NCBI GenBank assembly: GCA_025449475.1
Contig: JANWJM010000100.1
Span: 1-13,847 of the forward strand
DNA: 13,847 nt
Direction of reading: 5' to 3'
Origin: Thermoactinomycetaceae bacterium
Lineage (GTDB): Bacteria > Bacillota > Bacilli > Thermoactinomycetales > Thermoactinomycetaceae
Under the pieces are notes generated by a model, which searched no databases, was not told where the DNA came from, and was given only the letters and a program-made list of their open reading frames with translations. The first letter of the stretch is position 1; every line of letters begins with the position of its first letter. A program made the position numbers and the translations under genes. Of the stretch, positions 1 to 6,907 are shown in pieces.

Positions 1-699
1 ATCGACTCCGCATTGGTTCATCGTGCCAAAAAAGTGGTTGTCATAGATCATCATCGTCGCGGGGAAGAGTTTGTGGAAGATCCAGTCCTGGTTTATATTG
101 AACCTTATGCCTCCTCCACCTGTGAACTGGTGACAGAACTGATCCAGTATGAAGATCGAGTAGTAAAACTTGATTCATTGGAGGCTTCCGCCTTATTGGC
201 TGGGATTGTAGTAGATACCAAGAACTTTGCCTTTCATGCGGGAGTGCGAACGTTTGAAGCAGCCTCCTTTTTACGTAGACAAGGTGCGGACTTATCCATC
301 GTACAATCACTCCTGAAAGAAGATTTAGAGCGATATATTAAACGATCAGAGATGATAAAAAATACCGATTTGTTCTATCAAGGAGAGGTTGCCATCGCGA
401 TGGGAACAGAGGAAGAGTATTTTGATCAGCTGTTGATCGCCCAGACTGCGGACACGCTCCTCAATCTACAAGGTGTAAAAGCCTCTTTTGTGATTGCCCG
501 CAGAGAGGATAAGTTGATCTCCATCAGTGCGAGGTCCCAAGGAGATCTCAATGTGCAGATGATTATGGAAAAAATGGGCGGTGGCGGACATTTTACAAAC
601 GCTGCCATTCAGATCGAAGGGGAATCCTTGGCTGAAGCCAAGAGACAGTTACTCGATATCTTGGATGAAACGTTAAAAGGAAAGGGAGAGGAAAAGTGA
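1..699 (+). CDS. gdpP: Cyclic-di-AMP phosphodiesterase GdpP, C-terminal part (5' end outside window)
   Basis: Membrane-anchored DHH/DHHA1 phosphodiesterase that hydrolyses c-di-AMP to pApA. The reading frame is open from base 1, so about 232 residues of a protein usually near 650 are present. The transmembrane, PAS-like and degenerate GGDEF regions expected upstream are missing because of the window edge. Visible landmarks are the DHH motif in VVVIDHHRR near the start of the fragment, then the DHHA1 glycine-rich motif MGGGGHFTNAA near its end. The TGA stop at 697-699 overlaps the GTG start of rplI. The gdpP-rplI-dnaB order is the classic Bacillales arrangement and supports the call. Nothing in the visible part looks broken. 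Confidence 0.95.
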   Translation: MDSALVHRAKKVVVIDHHRRGEEFVEDPVLVYIEPYASSTCELVTELIQYEDRVVKLDSLEASALLAGIVVDTKNFAFHAGVRTFEAASFLRRQGADLSIVQSLLKEDLERYIKRSEMIKNTDLFYQGEVAIAMGTEEEYFDQLLIAQTADTLLNLQGVKASFVIARREDKLISISARSQGDLNVQMIMEKMGGGGHFTNAAIQIEGESLAEAKRQLLDILDETLKGKGEEK

Positions 700-1154
700 A
701 GGTCATCTTTTTGAAAGACGTAAAAGGAAAAGGTCGCAAAGGTGAATTAAAGGAAGTAGCCGATGGCTATGCCCGGAATTACTTGTTACCTAAAGGGTTA
801 GCTGTGATAGCGAACAAGGGGAATCTCAAAACACTTCACGAACAAAAGCGCAGAGAGGAAGCAAAAAAACGAGCGGAACGCTTAGAAGCTGAACAATTGG
901 CAGAAAAGTTAAAGAATATTACGCTCATCATTCAGACAGATAAAGTTGGAAAAGATGGACGATTATTTGGTTCCGTTACCCCTAAACAGATTAGTCAAGA
1001 ATTGAAGAAACAATATCAAATTGAGGTGGATCGAAAGAAAATTCAATTGCCTGAGCCAATTCGTACATTAGGAGCAATGAAGATCTCACTCAAATTACAT
1101 AATGAGGTAACCGGTTCGCTTGTTGTGGTTGTCCAAGAGAACGCAAAGCAGTAG
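696..1154 (+). CDS. rplI: Large ribosomal subunit protein bL9
   Basis: Ribosomal protein L9, an elongated two-domain protein that binds 23S rRNA near the base of the L1 stalk. The 152-residue length is normal. The N-terminal domain (residues 1 to about 50) carries the L9 signature, with GRKGELKEVADGYARNYLLP at about 13-32. A lysine- and glutamate-rich connecting helix follows at about 50-75, then the C-terminal RNA-binding domain with KDGRLFGSVT. The start is GTG at 696, overlapping the gdpP stop as GTGA, with the purine-rich GGAAAGGGAGAGG just upstream as ribosome binding site, so translation is probably coupled to gdpP. A hairpin lies directly downstream. Confidence 0.98.
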   Translation: MKVIFLKDVKGKGRKGELKEVADGYARNYLLPKGLAVIANKGNLKTLHEQKRREEAKKRAERLEAEQLAEKLKNITLIIQTDKVGKDGRLFGSVTPKQISQELKKQYQIEVDRKKIQLPEPIRTLGAMKISLKLHNEVTGSLVVVVQENAKQ

Positions 1155-1165
1155 ATAAGAAGCTT

Positions 1166-1202
1166 GATAGGAGAGTCCGCCGCTCTCCTATCTCCTATTT
1201 TT
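1166..1202 (+). terminator. Hairpin between rplI and dnaB (weak terminator or attenuator)
   Basis: A perfect 10-bp inverted repeat, GATAGGAGAG (1166-1175) and CTCTCCTATC (1183-1192), has a 7-base loop. A short run of five T follows at 1198-1202, five bases after the stem. The delayed, short T run suggests partial termination or transcript processing, letting some dnaB transcription come from the gdpP-rplI promoter. No convincing separate dnaB promoter was seen. Confidence 0.6.
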
Positions 1203-1224
1203 AAAAAGACTGGAGGGACGCGAG

Positions 1225-2592
1225 ATGAGCGATCTTTTTGCAGATCGACTTCCTCCGCATAATTATGAGGCCGAACAAGCTGTGTTAGGATCCATTTTAA
1301 TCGAGCCTTCAGTCCTCGTTTCGGTCAATGAACGTCTAAGGGCAGAGGATTTTTATCGGCAGAGTCACCAGCGATTATTTCAGGTAATGAATGATTTACA
1401 TGAACAAAATCAACCCGTCGATTTGGTAACTGTAACTTCAGAATTAAAGGACAGAAACTTTCTCGAGGAAGTAGGCGGAGTTACGTATCTCACCGAATTG
1501 GCAGAATCCGTACCAACTGCCGCCAATGTGGATTATTATGCCAAAATTGTGGAAGAGAAATCGTTGCTCCGTCGTTTGATTCAAACCGCCACCCAGATCG
1601 CAATGTCGAGTTACACGAGTAGCGGGGAAGTAACGGAGATTGTCGATGAAGCAGAAAAGAGAATATTAGAGATTTCACAACACCGGATTCAAGGTGAGTT
1701 TCTTCCGATTCGCGATGTGCTTGTTGAAACATATGAACAGATCGAGGCATTACATGAGAATAAGACAGGGCTGCGCGGAATTTCATCAGGCTTTGTGGAT
1801 TTGGATCGGATGACATCGGGTTTTCAAAAGTCCGATTTAATCATAATCGCCGCACGACCAAGTATGGGGAAAACCGCCTTTGCATTAAATATCGCGCAAA
1901 ATGTGGCCATTCGCAGTGGGGAAACTGTTGCGATTTTTAATTTGGAGATGTCTGCTCCTCAATTGGTCATGCGTATGATCGCTGCAGAAGGAAATATTGA
2001 TGCACAAGCCTTTCGCACGGGTAATTTAAAACCTGAGGATTGGGAAAAACTAACCATGGCCATGAGCGCGTTGAGTGAGGCGCCTATTTTTATCGATGAT
2101 TCACCAGGGGTTACCGTATATGACATTCGTGCCAAACTGAGAAGATTACAAGCTGAACATGGATTGGGCTTGGTGATTATCGACTATTTACAACTGATCT
2201 CAAGTGTAAAAGGCGATAGCCGCCAGCAAGAAATCTCTGAAATTTCCCGTTCCTTGAAGTTAATGGCGCGGGAATTAAATGTTCCCGTCATTTCCTTATC
2301 TCAACTGTCGCGTGCCGTGGAACAGCGACAGGACAAAAGACCGATGCTCTCCGACTTGAGGGAGTCGGGCTCCATTGAGCAAGATGCTGATCTTGTTGCA
2401 TTTCTATATCGTGATGATTATTACAATGAGGAATCCGAGCGGAAAAACATCGCGGAAGTCATCATTGGAAAACAGCGGAACGGTCCTGTCGGGAAGGTAG
2501 AACTCTTATTTCTGAAACAATATAATAAATTTTTAAGCTTAGAAACCCGTTTTGGTCCATCAGACGAACAAAATGAAGATATTCCTTTCTAA
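1225..2592 (+). CDS. dnaB: Replicative DNA helicase DnaB (DnaC in B. subtilis naming)
   Basis: Hexameric 5'-3' replicative helicase that unwinds DNA at the fork and recruits primase. At 455 residues it has the usual length. The N-terminal primase-interacting domain spans about 1-105 (from LPPHNYEAEQAVLGS), followed by a linker and a RecA-like motor domain from about 180. Visible motifs: Walker A RPSMGKT at 211-217, NLEMS with catalytic Glu241, Walker B LVIIDYLQL with Asp320, the LRESGSIEQDAD segment at 378-389, and arginine-finger KQRNGP with Arg418. No intein interrupts it. The ATG at 1225 follows GGAGGG with about 7 bases of spacing. It ends in the acidic tail EDIPF. Confidence 0.98.
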   Translation: MSDLFADRLPPHNYEAEQAVLGSILIEPSVLVSVNERLRAEDFYRQSHQRLFQVMNDLHEQNQPVDLVTVTSELKDRNFLEEVGGVTYLTELAESVPTAANVDYYAKIVEEKSLLRRLIQTATQIAMSSYTSSGEVTEIVDEAEKRILEISQHRIQGEFLPIRDVLVETYEQIEALHENKTGLRGISSGFVDLDRMTSGFQKSDLIIIAARPSMGKTAFALNIAQNVAIRSGETVAIFNLEMSAPQLVMRMIAAEGNIDAQAFRTGNLKPEDWEKLTMAMSALSEAPIFIDDSPGVTVYDIRAKLRRLQAEHGLGLVIIDYLQLISSVKGDSRQQEISEISRSLKLMARELNVPVISLSQLSRAVEQRQDKRPMLSDLRESGSIEQDADLVAFLYRDDYYNEESERKNIAEVIIGKQRNGPVGKVELLFLKQYNKFLSLETRFGPSDEQNEDIPF

Positions 2593-2593
2593 C

Positions 2594-2651
2594 GTTCGTC
2601 TATTTATTGACGAACCCTTCAATTCATTGATAAAATAAAAGTATCGTTCGT
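2594..2651 (+). promoter_or_regulatory. purA promoter with three CGAAC/GTTCG boxes
   Basis: A sigma-A-type promoter is visible: -35 TTGACG (2607-2612), 18-base spacer, -10 TAAAAT (2631-2636), each 5 of 6 to consensus. GTTCGTC (2594-2600) and GACGAAC (2609-2615) form an inverted repeat running into the -35, and CGTTCGT (2645-2651) sits near the expected transcription start. The CGAAC core matches the centre of the Bacillus PurR PurBox, and purA belongs to the PurR regulon in B. subtilis. However, the facing cores here are about 30 bases apart, wider than the canonical pair of boxes, so PurR control is only a hypothesis. Confidence 0.55.
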
Positions 2652-2670
2652 ATTATTAGGAGGCAGCAAA

Positions 2671-3957
2671 ATGTCTACAGTGGTCGTTGTAGGAACACAG
2701 TGGGGAGATGAAGGGAAAGGAAAAATTACCGATTTCCTTGCTGAGAAAGCTGAAGTTGTCGCACGTTACCAAGGTGGGAACAATGCCGGACATACCATTG
2801 TCTATGATGGCAAACGCTACAAACTTCATATGATCCCATCTGGTATTCTTTACCAGGATAAAATCTGTGTACTTGGCAATGGAATGGTGATTCATCCAGA
2901 AGCGTTGGTTGAAGAATTGGATTACTTAGAGAAGAACGGATTTCAGACCCGACATTTAAAGATTTCCGATCGAGCGCATCTGATCCTGCCTTACCACATT
3001 CGATTGGATCTTGCCGAAGAAAGCAGAAAAGGACATGGTAAAATTGGCACTACCGGAAAAGGGATTGGACCTGCCTATATGGATAAAGCAGCCCGAATTG
3101 GAATTCGTGTTGGCGATCTTTTATACCCGGAGACCTTTGCCGAAAAACTAAAACGCAATTTAAAAGAAAAGAATCAATTATTGGAACGAGTATATGAAGT
3201 GGATGGCTTTACATTTGACGAAATCTATGATCCAATCATGGAGTGTGCGGAGCGGATTCGTCCGTTTATTACAGATACATCGGTGGTATTGAACCATGCG
3301 ATTGATCAAGGAAGTCGAGTGCTTTTTGAAGGAGCACAAGGGGTGATGTTAGACATCGATCAAGGAACATATCCATTTGTCACATCCTCCAATCCTGTAG
3401 CAGGTGGTGTCTGTATTGGTTCAGGGGTTGGACCTACCAAAATCAATCAAGTGATCGGGGTTGCGAAAGCCTATACTACACGTGTAGGAGATGGACCTTT
3501 TCCAACAGAACTCCACGATGACATCGCGGATCAAATCCGTGAAATCGGTCGTGAATATGGAACTACAACCGGTCGACCAAGGCGAGTAGGATGGTTTGAC
3601 TCTGTGGTAGTAAGACATGCGAAGCGTGTGAGCGGTATTACGGGACTCTCGCTCAACTCCATCGATGTTTTAACAGGTTTGGAAACAGTTAAGATTTGTA
3701 CTGCTTATCGATATAAAGGAGAAATCCTTGAAAATTATCCCGCCAATTACGACCTATTGGCAGAGTGTGAACCGGTATACGAAGAACTGCCCGGTTGGCA
3801 AGAAGATATAACTCATGTACGGGACTTTCATGCATTACCGATTGAAGCACAACATTATATTGAGCGCATTACACAACTTTCTGAGATTCCATTAACCATC
3901 TTTTCGGTAGGTCCAGGTCGAGATCAAACGATTCAGGTTCGATCTGTTTATGCGTAA
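2671..3957 (+). CDS. purA: Adenylosuccinate synthetase
   Basis: Cytosolic GTP-dependent enzyme joining IMP and aspartate into adenylosuccinate, the first committed step from IMP to AMP. Its 428 residues are the normal length. Landmarks: GTP-binding loop TQWGDEGKGK at 9-18 with catalytic Asp13, catalytic His41 in NNAGHTIV, family signature GIGPAYMDKAAR at 131-142, and GTTTGRPRRVGWFD at 297-310 with the substrate and GTP-contacting residues. The start ATG follows AGGAGG. It has its own promoter just after dnaB and a strong terminator after the stop, so it is probably monocistronic. Confidence 0.98.
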   Translation: MSTVVVVGTQWGDEGKGKITDFLAEKAEVVARYQGGNNAGHTIVYDGKRYKLHMIPSGILYQDKICVLGNGMVIHPEALVEELDYLEKNGFQTRHLKISDRAHLILPYHIRLDLAEESRKGHGKIGTTGKGIGPAYMDKAARIGIRVGDLLYPETFAEKLKRNLKEKNQLLERVYEVDGFTFDEIYDPIMECAERIRPFITDTSVVLNHAIDQGSRVLFEGAQGVMLDIDQGTYPFVTSSNPVAGGVCIGSGVGPTKINQVIGVAKAYTTRVGDGPFPTELHDDIADQIREIGREYGTTTGRPRRVGWFDSVVVRHAKRVSGITGLSLNSIDVLTGLETVKICTAYRYKGEILENYPANYDLLAECEPVYEELPGWQEDITHVRDFHALPIEAQHYIERITQLSEIPLTIFSVGPGRDQTIQVRSVYA

Positions 3958-3988
3958 TCGAAAAGGAGAATATCAATCAAACATCATC

Positions 3989-4012
3989 CCCACAGAAGTG
4001 TGGGTTTTTTTT
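3989..4012 (+). terminator. Rho-independent terminator of purA
   Basis: Stem CCCACA (3989-3994) and TGTGGG (3999-4004) with GAAG loop, followed by eight T (4005-4012). In the opposite direction the hairpin lies 27 bases beyond the rlmH stop but lacks a T run after the stem, so it is at best a poor terminator for rlmH. Confidence 0.9.
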
Positions 4013-4038
4013 ATATTGCCCTCATCGATTCTGAAGAC

Positions 4039-4518
4039 TTACTTGTGATAAATTTCTCCTCGATTGATTTTAAAGGCACGGTAAATCTGTTCGAGTAAGA
4101 TCAAACGCATCAATTGATGCGGAAAAGTCATTGGGGAAAACGAGAGCAACAAATCCGCCTGTGAGAGGATGCGTGAAGACAGTCCGTAAGAACTGCCAAT
4201 GATAAACGTTAAATGACTCTGTCCATAAAGGGTCAATCGGTGTAGTTGTTGAGCCAATTGGGTTGAAGACATTTGCTTCCCTTCGATTGCAAGGGCAATC
4301 TTGTAACTGTTTGGCAGAAGACATTGTTCGATCCGTTTCGCCTCTTTGGTCAACAGCTGATCAATTTCAGCGGGGGAGAGTGGCTCTTTTCGAACTTCCT
4401 CGGCGAGCTCAATTACTGAAATTTTAGCATAAGGGGTAATGCGCTTGTTGTATTCATTACATCCTTGAATAAGAAATTTTTCTTTGAGTTTCCCTACACA
4501 AATGATTTGAATCTTCAC
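4039..4518 (-). CDS. rlmH: 23S rRNA (pseudouridine-1915-N3)-methyltransferase RlmH
   Basis: SPOUT-class SAM-dependent enzyme that methylates the pseudouridine in helix 69 of 23S rRNA on assembled ribosomes. I chose the GTG at 4518 (reading VKIQIICVGKL), which gives 159 residues, the standard family length, with AAGGGA upstream. A longer open frame to 4581 would add 21 residues without family support and overlap the upstream gene. Core landmarks are ALAIEGKQMSS, the knotted SAM-binding stretch FIIGSSYGLSS, MTFPHQLMRLILLEQIYRAFKI and the C-terminal GEIYHK. Typical sequences have GGS.GLS, SKMTFPH and GEPYHK or GEAYHK, so three conserved spots are altered here. The start overlaps the stop of the upstream CxxH/CxxC gene, indicating coupling. 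Confidence 0.95.
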   Translation of the reverse strand: MKIQIICVGKLKEKFLIQGCNEYNKRITPYAKISVIELAEEVRKEPLSPAEIDQLLTKEAKRIEQCLLPNSYKIALAIEGKQMSSTQLAQQLHRLTLYGQSHLTFIIGSSYGLSSRILSQADLLLSFSPMTFPHQLMRLILLEQIYRAFKINRGEIYHK

Positions 4519-4694
4519 TGCTGTTCCCTTTCTTCTTCTGACAAAGTTTGTAATTGATAGATCGCTCGTTTTCCGCACCAATGGCAGGGGTGAGAAGTGT
4601 TGGTCACCTCTAAGATGGGCGCATTTTCGGTTTGATCGACCATTTCTTCAATCACCATGTCAACGTGGAGATTACAACTATACCAAGTTTTCAT
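4515..4694 (-). CDS. CxxH/CxxC family small protein (probable metal-binding)
   Basis: A 59-residue protein starting MKTWYSCNLHVDMVIEE. It contains CNLH (CxxH, residues 7-10) and CHWC (CxxC, at about 40-43), the pairs that define the small conserved CxxH/CxxC family found next to rlmH in Bacillales. The four ligands suggest one zinc site, which is inference; the cellular role is unknown. The ATG at 4694 is preceded by AAAGGGG at good spacing. An open frame to 4778 adds 28 residues lacking family resemblance. The stop TGA overlaps the rlmH GTG start as GTGA, so the two genes form a coupled pair and a link to ribosome function is plausible but unproven. Confidence 0.85.
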   Translation of the reverse strand: MKTWYSCNLHVDMVIEEMVDQTENAPILEVTNTSHPCHWCGKRAIYQLQTLSEEEREQQ

Positions 4695-4768
4695 AGAAAT
4701 AGCCCCTTTGGAAAAAGGATGATAAGGAAAGATAGAAAAACCGAGATTACTGCCAATAGTCAAAAAAC

Positions 4769-4777
4769 ATTGTATCA
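4769..4777 (-). promoter_or_regulatory. Extended -10 promoter for the CxxH/CxxC-rlmH pair
   Basis: On the minus strand TGATACAAT fits an extended -10 element (TG-n-TATAAT, hexamer 5 of 6). The -35 position (TTCCCT) is poor, as is common for extended -10 promoters. It lies about 75 bases upstream of the small gene and just downstream of the htrA terminator, so the pair appears separable from the wal operon. Confidence 0.5.
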
Positions 4778-4815
4778 TAGGACATATTGGAAGGGAAGCG
4801 AAGCATCTACTGTAG

Positions 4816-4867
4816 AAAAAAGGGTATACAAAATCGCTATGGGCTTCCCGATAGCGATTTTGTATAC
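4816..4867 (-). terminator. Long-hairpin terminator of the wal-htrA operon
   Basis: A perfect 17-bp inverted repeat GTATACAAAATCGCTAT (4824-4840) and its complement (4851-4867). The intervening bases GGGCTTCCCG can pair three further G-C pairs, giving about 20 pairs with one bulged G and a three-base loop. In the leftward direction it is followed by CC and six T (4816-4821). It starts 14 bases past the htrA stop. No comparable T run exists rightward, so its orientation matches htrA. Confidence 0.9.
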
Positions 4868-4880
4868 GATGTTCTTCAAT

Positions 4881-6059
4881 TTAGGGTGAGTCGTCAGGTG
4901 CTTTCTGAAGAACGGTCGTAGCCGTTTGTTTTTGACCATTGCGGTAAAAGACGATGGTAATTTTCGCTCCGATTTGTTTCTGCTTGTATAGGTAATTCCG
5001 TAGATCGGAGCTCGACTGAATCGGTTGATTATCTAGTTGCACAATCACATCTCTCGGGCGTAATCCGGCACTGCTTGCTGGGGTACCGAAATTAACCGAA
5101 CGAATGACAACACCACCTTCGATGTTTTGAGGAAGGCGAAGTGCGTCATACCAAACATTGGGGGGGAGATCTTTTAAGTCAACCAGCGAAACCCCCAAAT
5201 ACGGTCGAGGTACTTTGCCGTATTTGATAAGATTTTCAATAATAGGTAGCGCATCATTGACGGGAATGGCAAAGCCAAGTCCTTCCACTCCTTGCAGCGC
5301 AATCTTTAACGTGTTGATCCCCACTACTTGACCAGCTACATTTACAAGGGGTCCACCACTATTGCCGGGATTGATCGCAGCGTCGGTCTGAATAACGTCC
5401 GTCGACATCGTGGTATTGGGAATTTCAATGGTGCGCTTCGGAGAACTGATGACACCAACAGTAATGGAAGATTCTAGCCCGAGCGGACTTCCAATGGCAA
5501 TCGCAGGTTCGCCTGATTGCAGCGTTGCAGAATTGCCAAATTGGGCCACTGTTGTTACATATTGGTCATCGATTTCCAATACAGCTAGATCGGTAATATC
5601 ATCGCTTCCTAAGACCCTCGCATCAACGGTTTTTGATTTATTCTTGTGAGGAATCATCACTTGGATCGTTGAACCACCGGAAATGACATGATGATTGGTC
5701 ACGACAAGAGCTTTCCCATTCGATTTGCGAAAGATAATTCCCGAACCCGTTCCTCTCTGAACCCCTTCAGGATTTAAAGGATCATAGGACGTTTTATAGT
5801 TAATCACTCCTACAACCGATGAGCGTACTTTTTTCACGGCCGATGTAATATCCGTGTTTACTTTGACTCCGACCTGTTGCTGAGGCAAGGAATCTTCCGC
5901 GGGTTTATTTTCGTTTGTGTCGTTTGTAAAGTAGTCCGCTAAAAAGAAGATGGGCGTAAGGACGAGCGCAACGACCAGTCCTCCAATAATGGCCGAAATC
6001 AATGATATAAAAATAACGGATGGCGATTTTCGTTGGTTATTTGGATCATAATAACCCAA
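4881..6059 (-). CDS. htrA: Membrane-anchored HtrA/DegP-like serine protease with PDZ domain
   Basis: Surface quality-control protease of the trypsin-like HtrA family, 392 residues. A short cytoplasmic N-terminus leads to one transmembrane segment at about 14-42, then a polar linker. The protease domain spans about 65-275 with catalytic His124 (TNHHVI), Asp157 (TDLAVL) and Ser234 (NPGNSGGP). A single PDZ domain spans about 285-378 (from YLGVSLVDL, with GGVVIRSV and GLRPRDVIVQLDNQ). All triad residues are intact. The start is TTG at 6059, chosen because AAAGGAGGT lies 7 bases upstream and the product begins MGYYD as in related proteins. It follows walJ by 31 bases as the last gene of the wal operon. 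Which HtrA paralogue it equals cannot be settled here. Confidence 0.95.
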   Translation of the reverse strand: MGYYDPNNQRKSPSVIFISLISAIIGGLVVALVLTPIFFLADYFTNDTNENKPAEDSLPQQQVGVKVNTDITSAVKKVRSSVVGVINYKTSYDPLNPEGVQRGTGSGIIFRKSNGKALVVTNHHVISGGSTIQVMIPHKNKSKTVDARVLGSDDITDLAVLEIDDQYVTTVAQFGNSATLQSGEPAIAIGSPLGLESSITVGVISSPKRTIEIPNTTMSTDVIQTDAAINPGNSGGPLVNVAGQVVGINTLKIALQGVEGLGFAIPVNDALPIIENLIKYGKVPRPYLGVSLVDLKDLPPNVWYDALRLPQNIEGGVVIRSVNFGTPASSAGLRPRDVIVQLDNQPIQSSSDLRNYLYKQKQIGAKITIVFYRNGQKQTATTVLQKAPDDSP

Positions 6060-6090
6060 AAAAAGTACCTCCTTTACGTGGTAATTGTCA

Positions 6091-6897
6091 CTATTTTAAC
6101 ACTTTCCGTTTCACTTCATGAATAGAAGTGGGGCGATCTTCAAAAGTTTGCAATAATTGAACAGATCGACCAACCGAGAAACCTGCTTCTTCCAGGATGT
6201 TTTTGACGGTAAGATGAGCAAGTTCGGTCAAATTGTTATCCCTACTTAGATGAGCCAGAAAGACCTGTTGCCCATCTCCCTGTAAACATGCAGCTAATGC
6301 CTCTCCAGCGTCTTGATTGGATAAATGACCAATATCACTTAAAATTCTTCGCTTTACATTCCACGGATATGTACCCATTCGCAACATTTCAATATCGTGA
6401 TTACTCTCCCAGATAAATGCATCCGCTCCTGCCACACGATCAATGATTTTTTGATTGACATACCCTAGATCCGTTACCACAGCCAATCTTTCCTCTTGGT
6501 GAGTCACGGTAAAAGCCATCGGATCCGCAGCGTCATGTGAGATAGGGAAACAATCAATATAAAGATCGTCCAATTCAAGCGAGCTTCCTGTTTCGATCAG
6601 GTGAATCAATGAGGGAGGAATCTCCCCTACATTTTTAGGAAGAGATTGAAAAGTGGCTTCATTCAGATAGACAGGAATTTGATAACGACGAGAAAACACC
6701 CCCAATCCCTTCACATGATCGATATGTTCATGGGAAATAAGAATCGCTGAAATGGTTGAAGGGTCCATGCCAATCAACCGCAAACGTTGTTCCAGTTGTT
6801 TTCCACTGAGCCCCGCATCAATCAGTATTCTTCGTTTCTCAGACTCCACAAATATCGCGTTTCCGGAACTTCCACTCGCTAAGATGCTAAATCTCAT
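6091..6897 (-). CDS. walJ: MBL-fold metallohydrolase WalJ (YycJ)
   Basis: Metallo-beta-lactamase-fold protein of the YycJ/WalJ family, 268 residues, encoded in the WalRK operon across Firmicutes. The metal-binding motif SHEHIDH is at 55-61 (His56, His58, Asp60, His61). Further ligand regions include FPISHDA near 117-123, VVTDLG around 139-144 and FLAHLSRDNN near 213-222. Related proteins have been described as 5'-3' exonuclease-like and linked to coordination of cell division with replication and to DNA mismatch repair; the substrate here cannot be read from sequence. It starts at ATG 6897 with a modest TAAGG binding site, 10 bases after walI. No signal peptide, so it is cytoplasmic. Confidence 0.95.
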   Translation of the reverse strand: MRFSILASGSSGNAIFVESEKRRILIDAGLSGKQLEQRLRLIGMDPSTISAILISHEHIDHVKGLGVFSRRYQIPVYLNEATFQSLPKNVGEIPPSLIHLIETGSSLELDDLYIDCFPISHDAADPMAFTVTHQEERLAVVTDLGYVNQKIIDRVAGADAFIWESNHDIEMLRMGTYPWNVKRRILSDIGHLSNQDAGEALAACLQGDGQQVFLAHLSRDNNLTELAHLTVKNILEEAGFSVGRSVQLLQTFEDRPTSIHEVKRKVLK

Positions 6898-6907
6898 CTA
6901 TCAAACC

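Noticed and set aside
3961..3990. AAAGGAGAATATCAATC after purA resembles a ribosome binding site for a small gene.
   Set aside because: No suitably spaced start codon opens a frame; the purA terminator follows at once.
4519..4581. A 21-residue N-terminal extension of RlmH.
   Set aside because: It overlaps the upstream CxxH/CxxC coding region, and the GTG at 4518 gives the standard 159-residue length with a binding site.
4632..4889. An 85-residue rightward open frame across the rlmH-htrA intergenic region.
   Set aside because: It runs antisense through the CxxH/CxxC gene and the htrA terminator hairpin, has no binding site, and its sequence is not protein-like.
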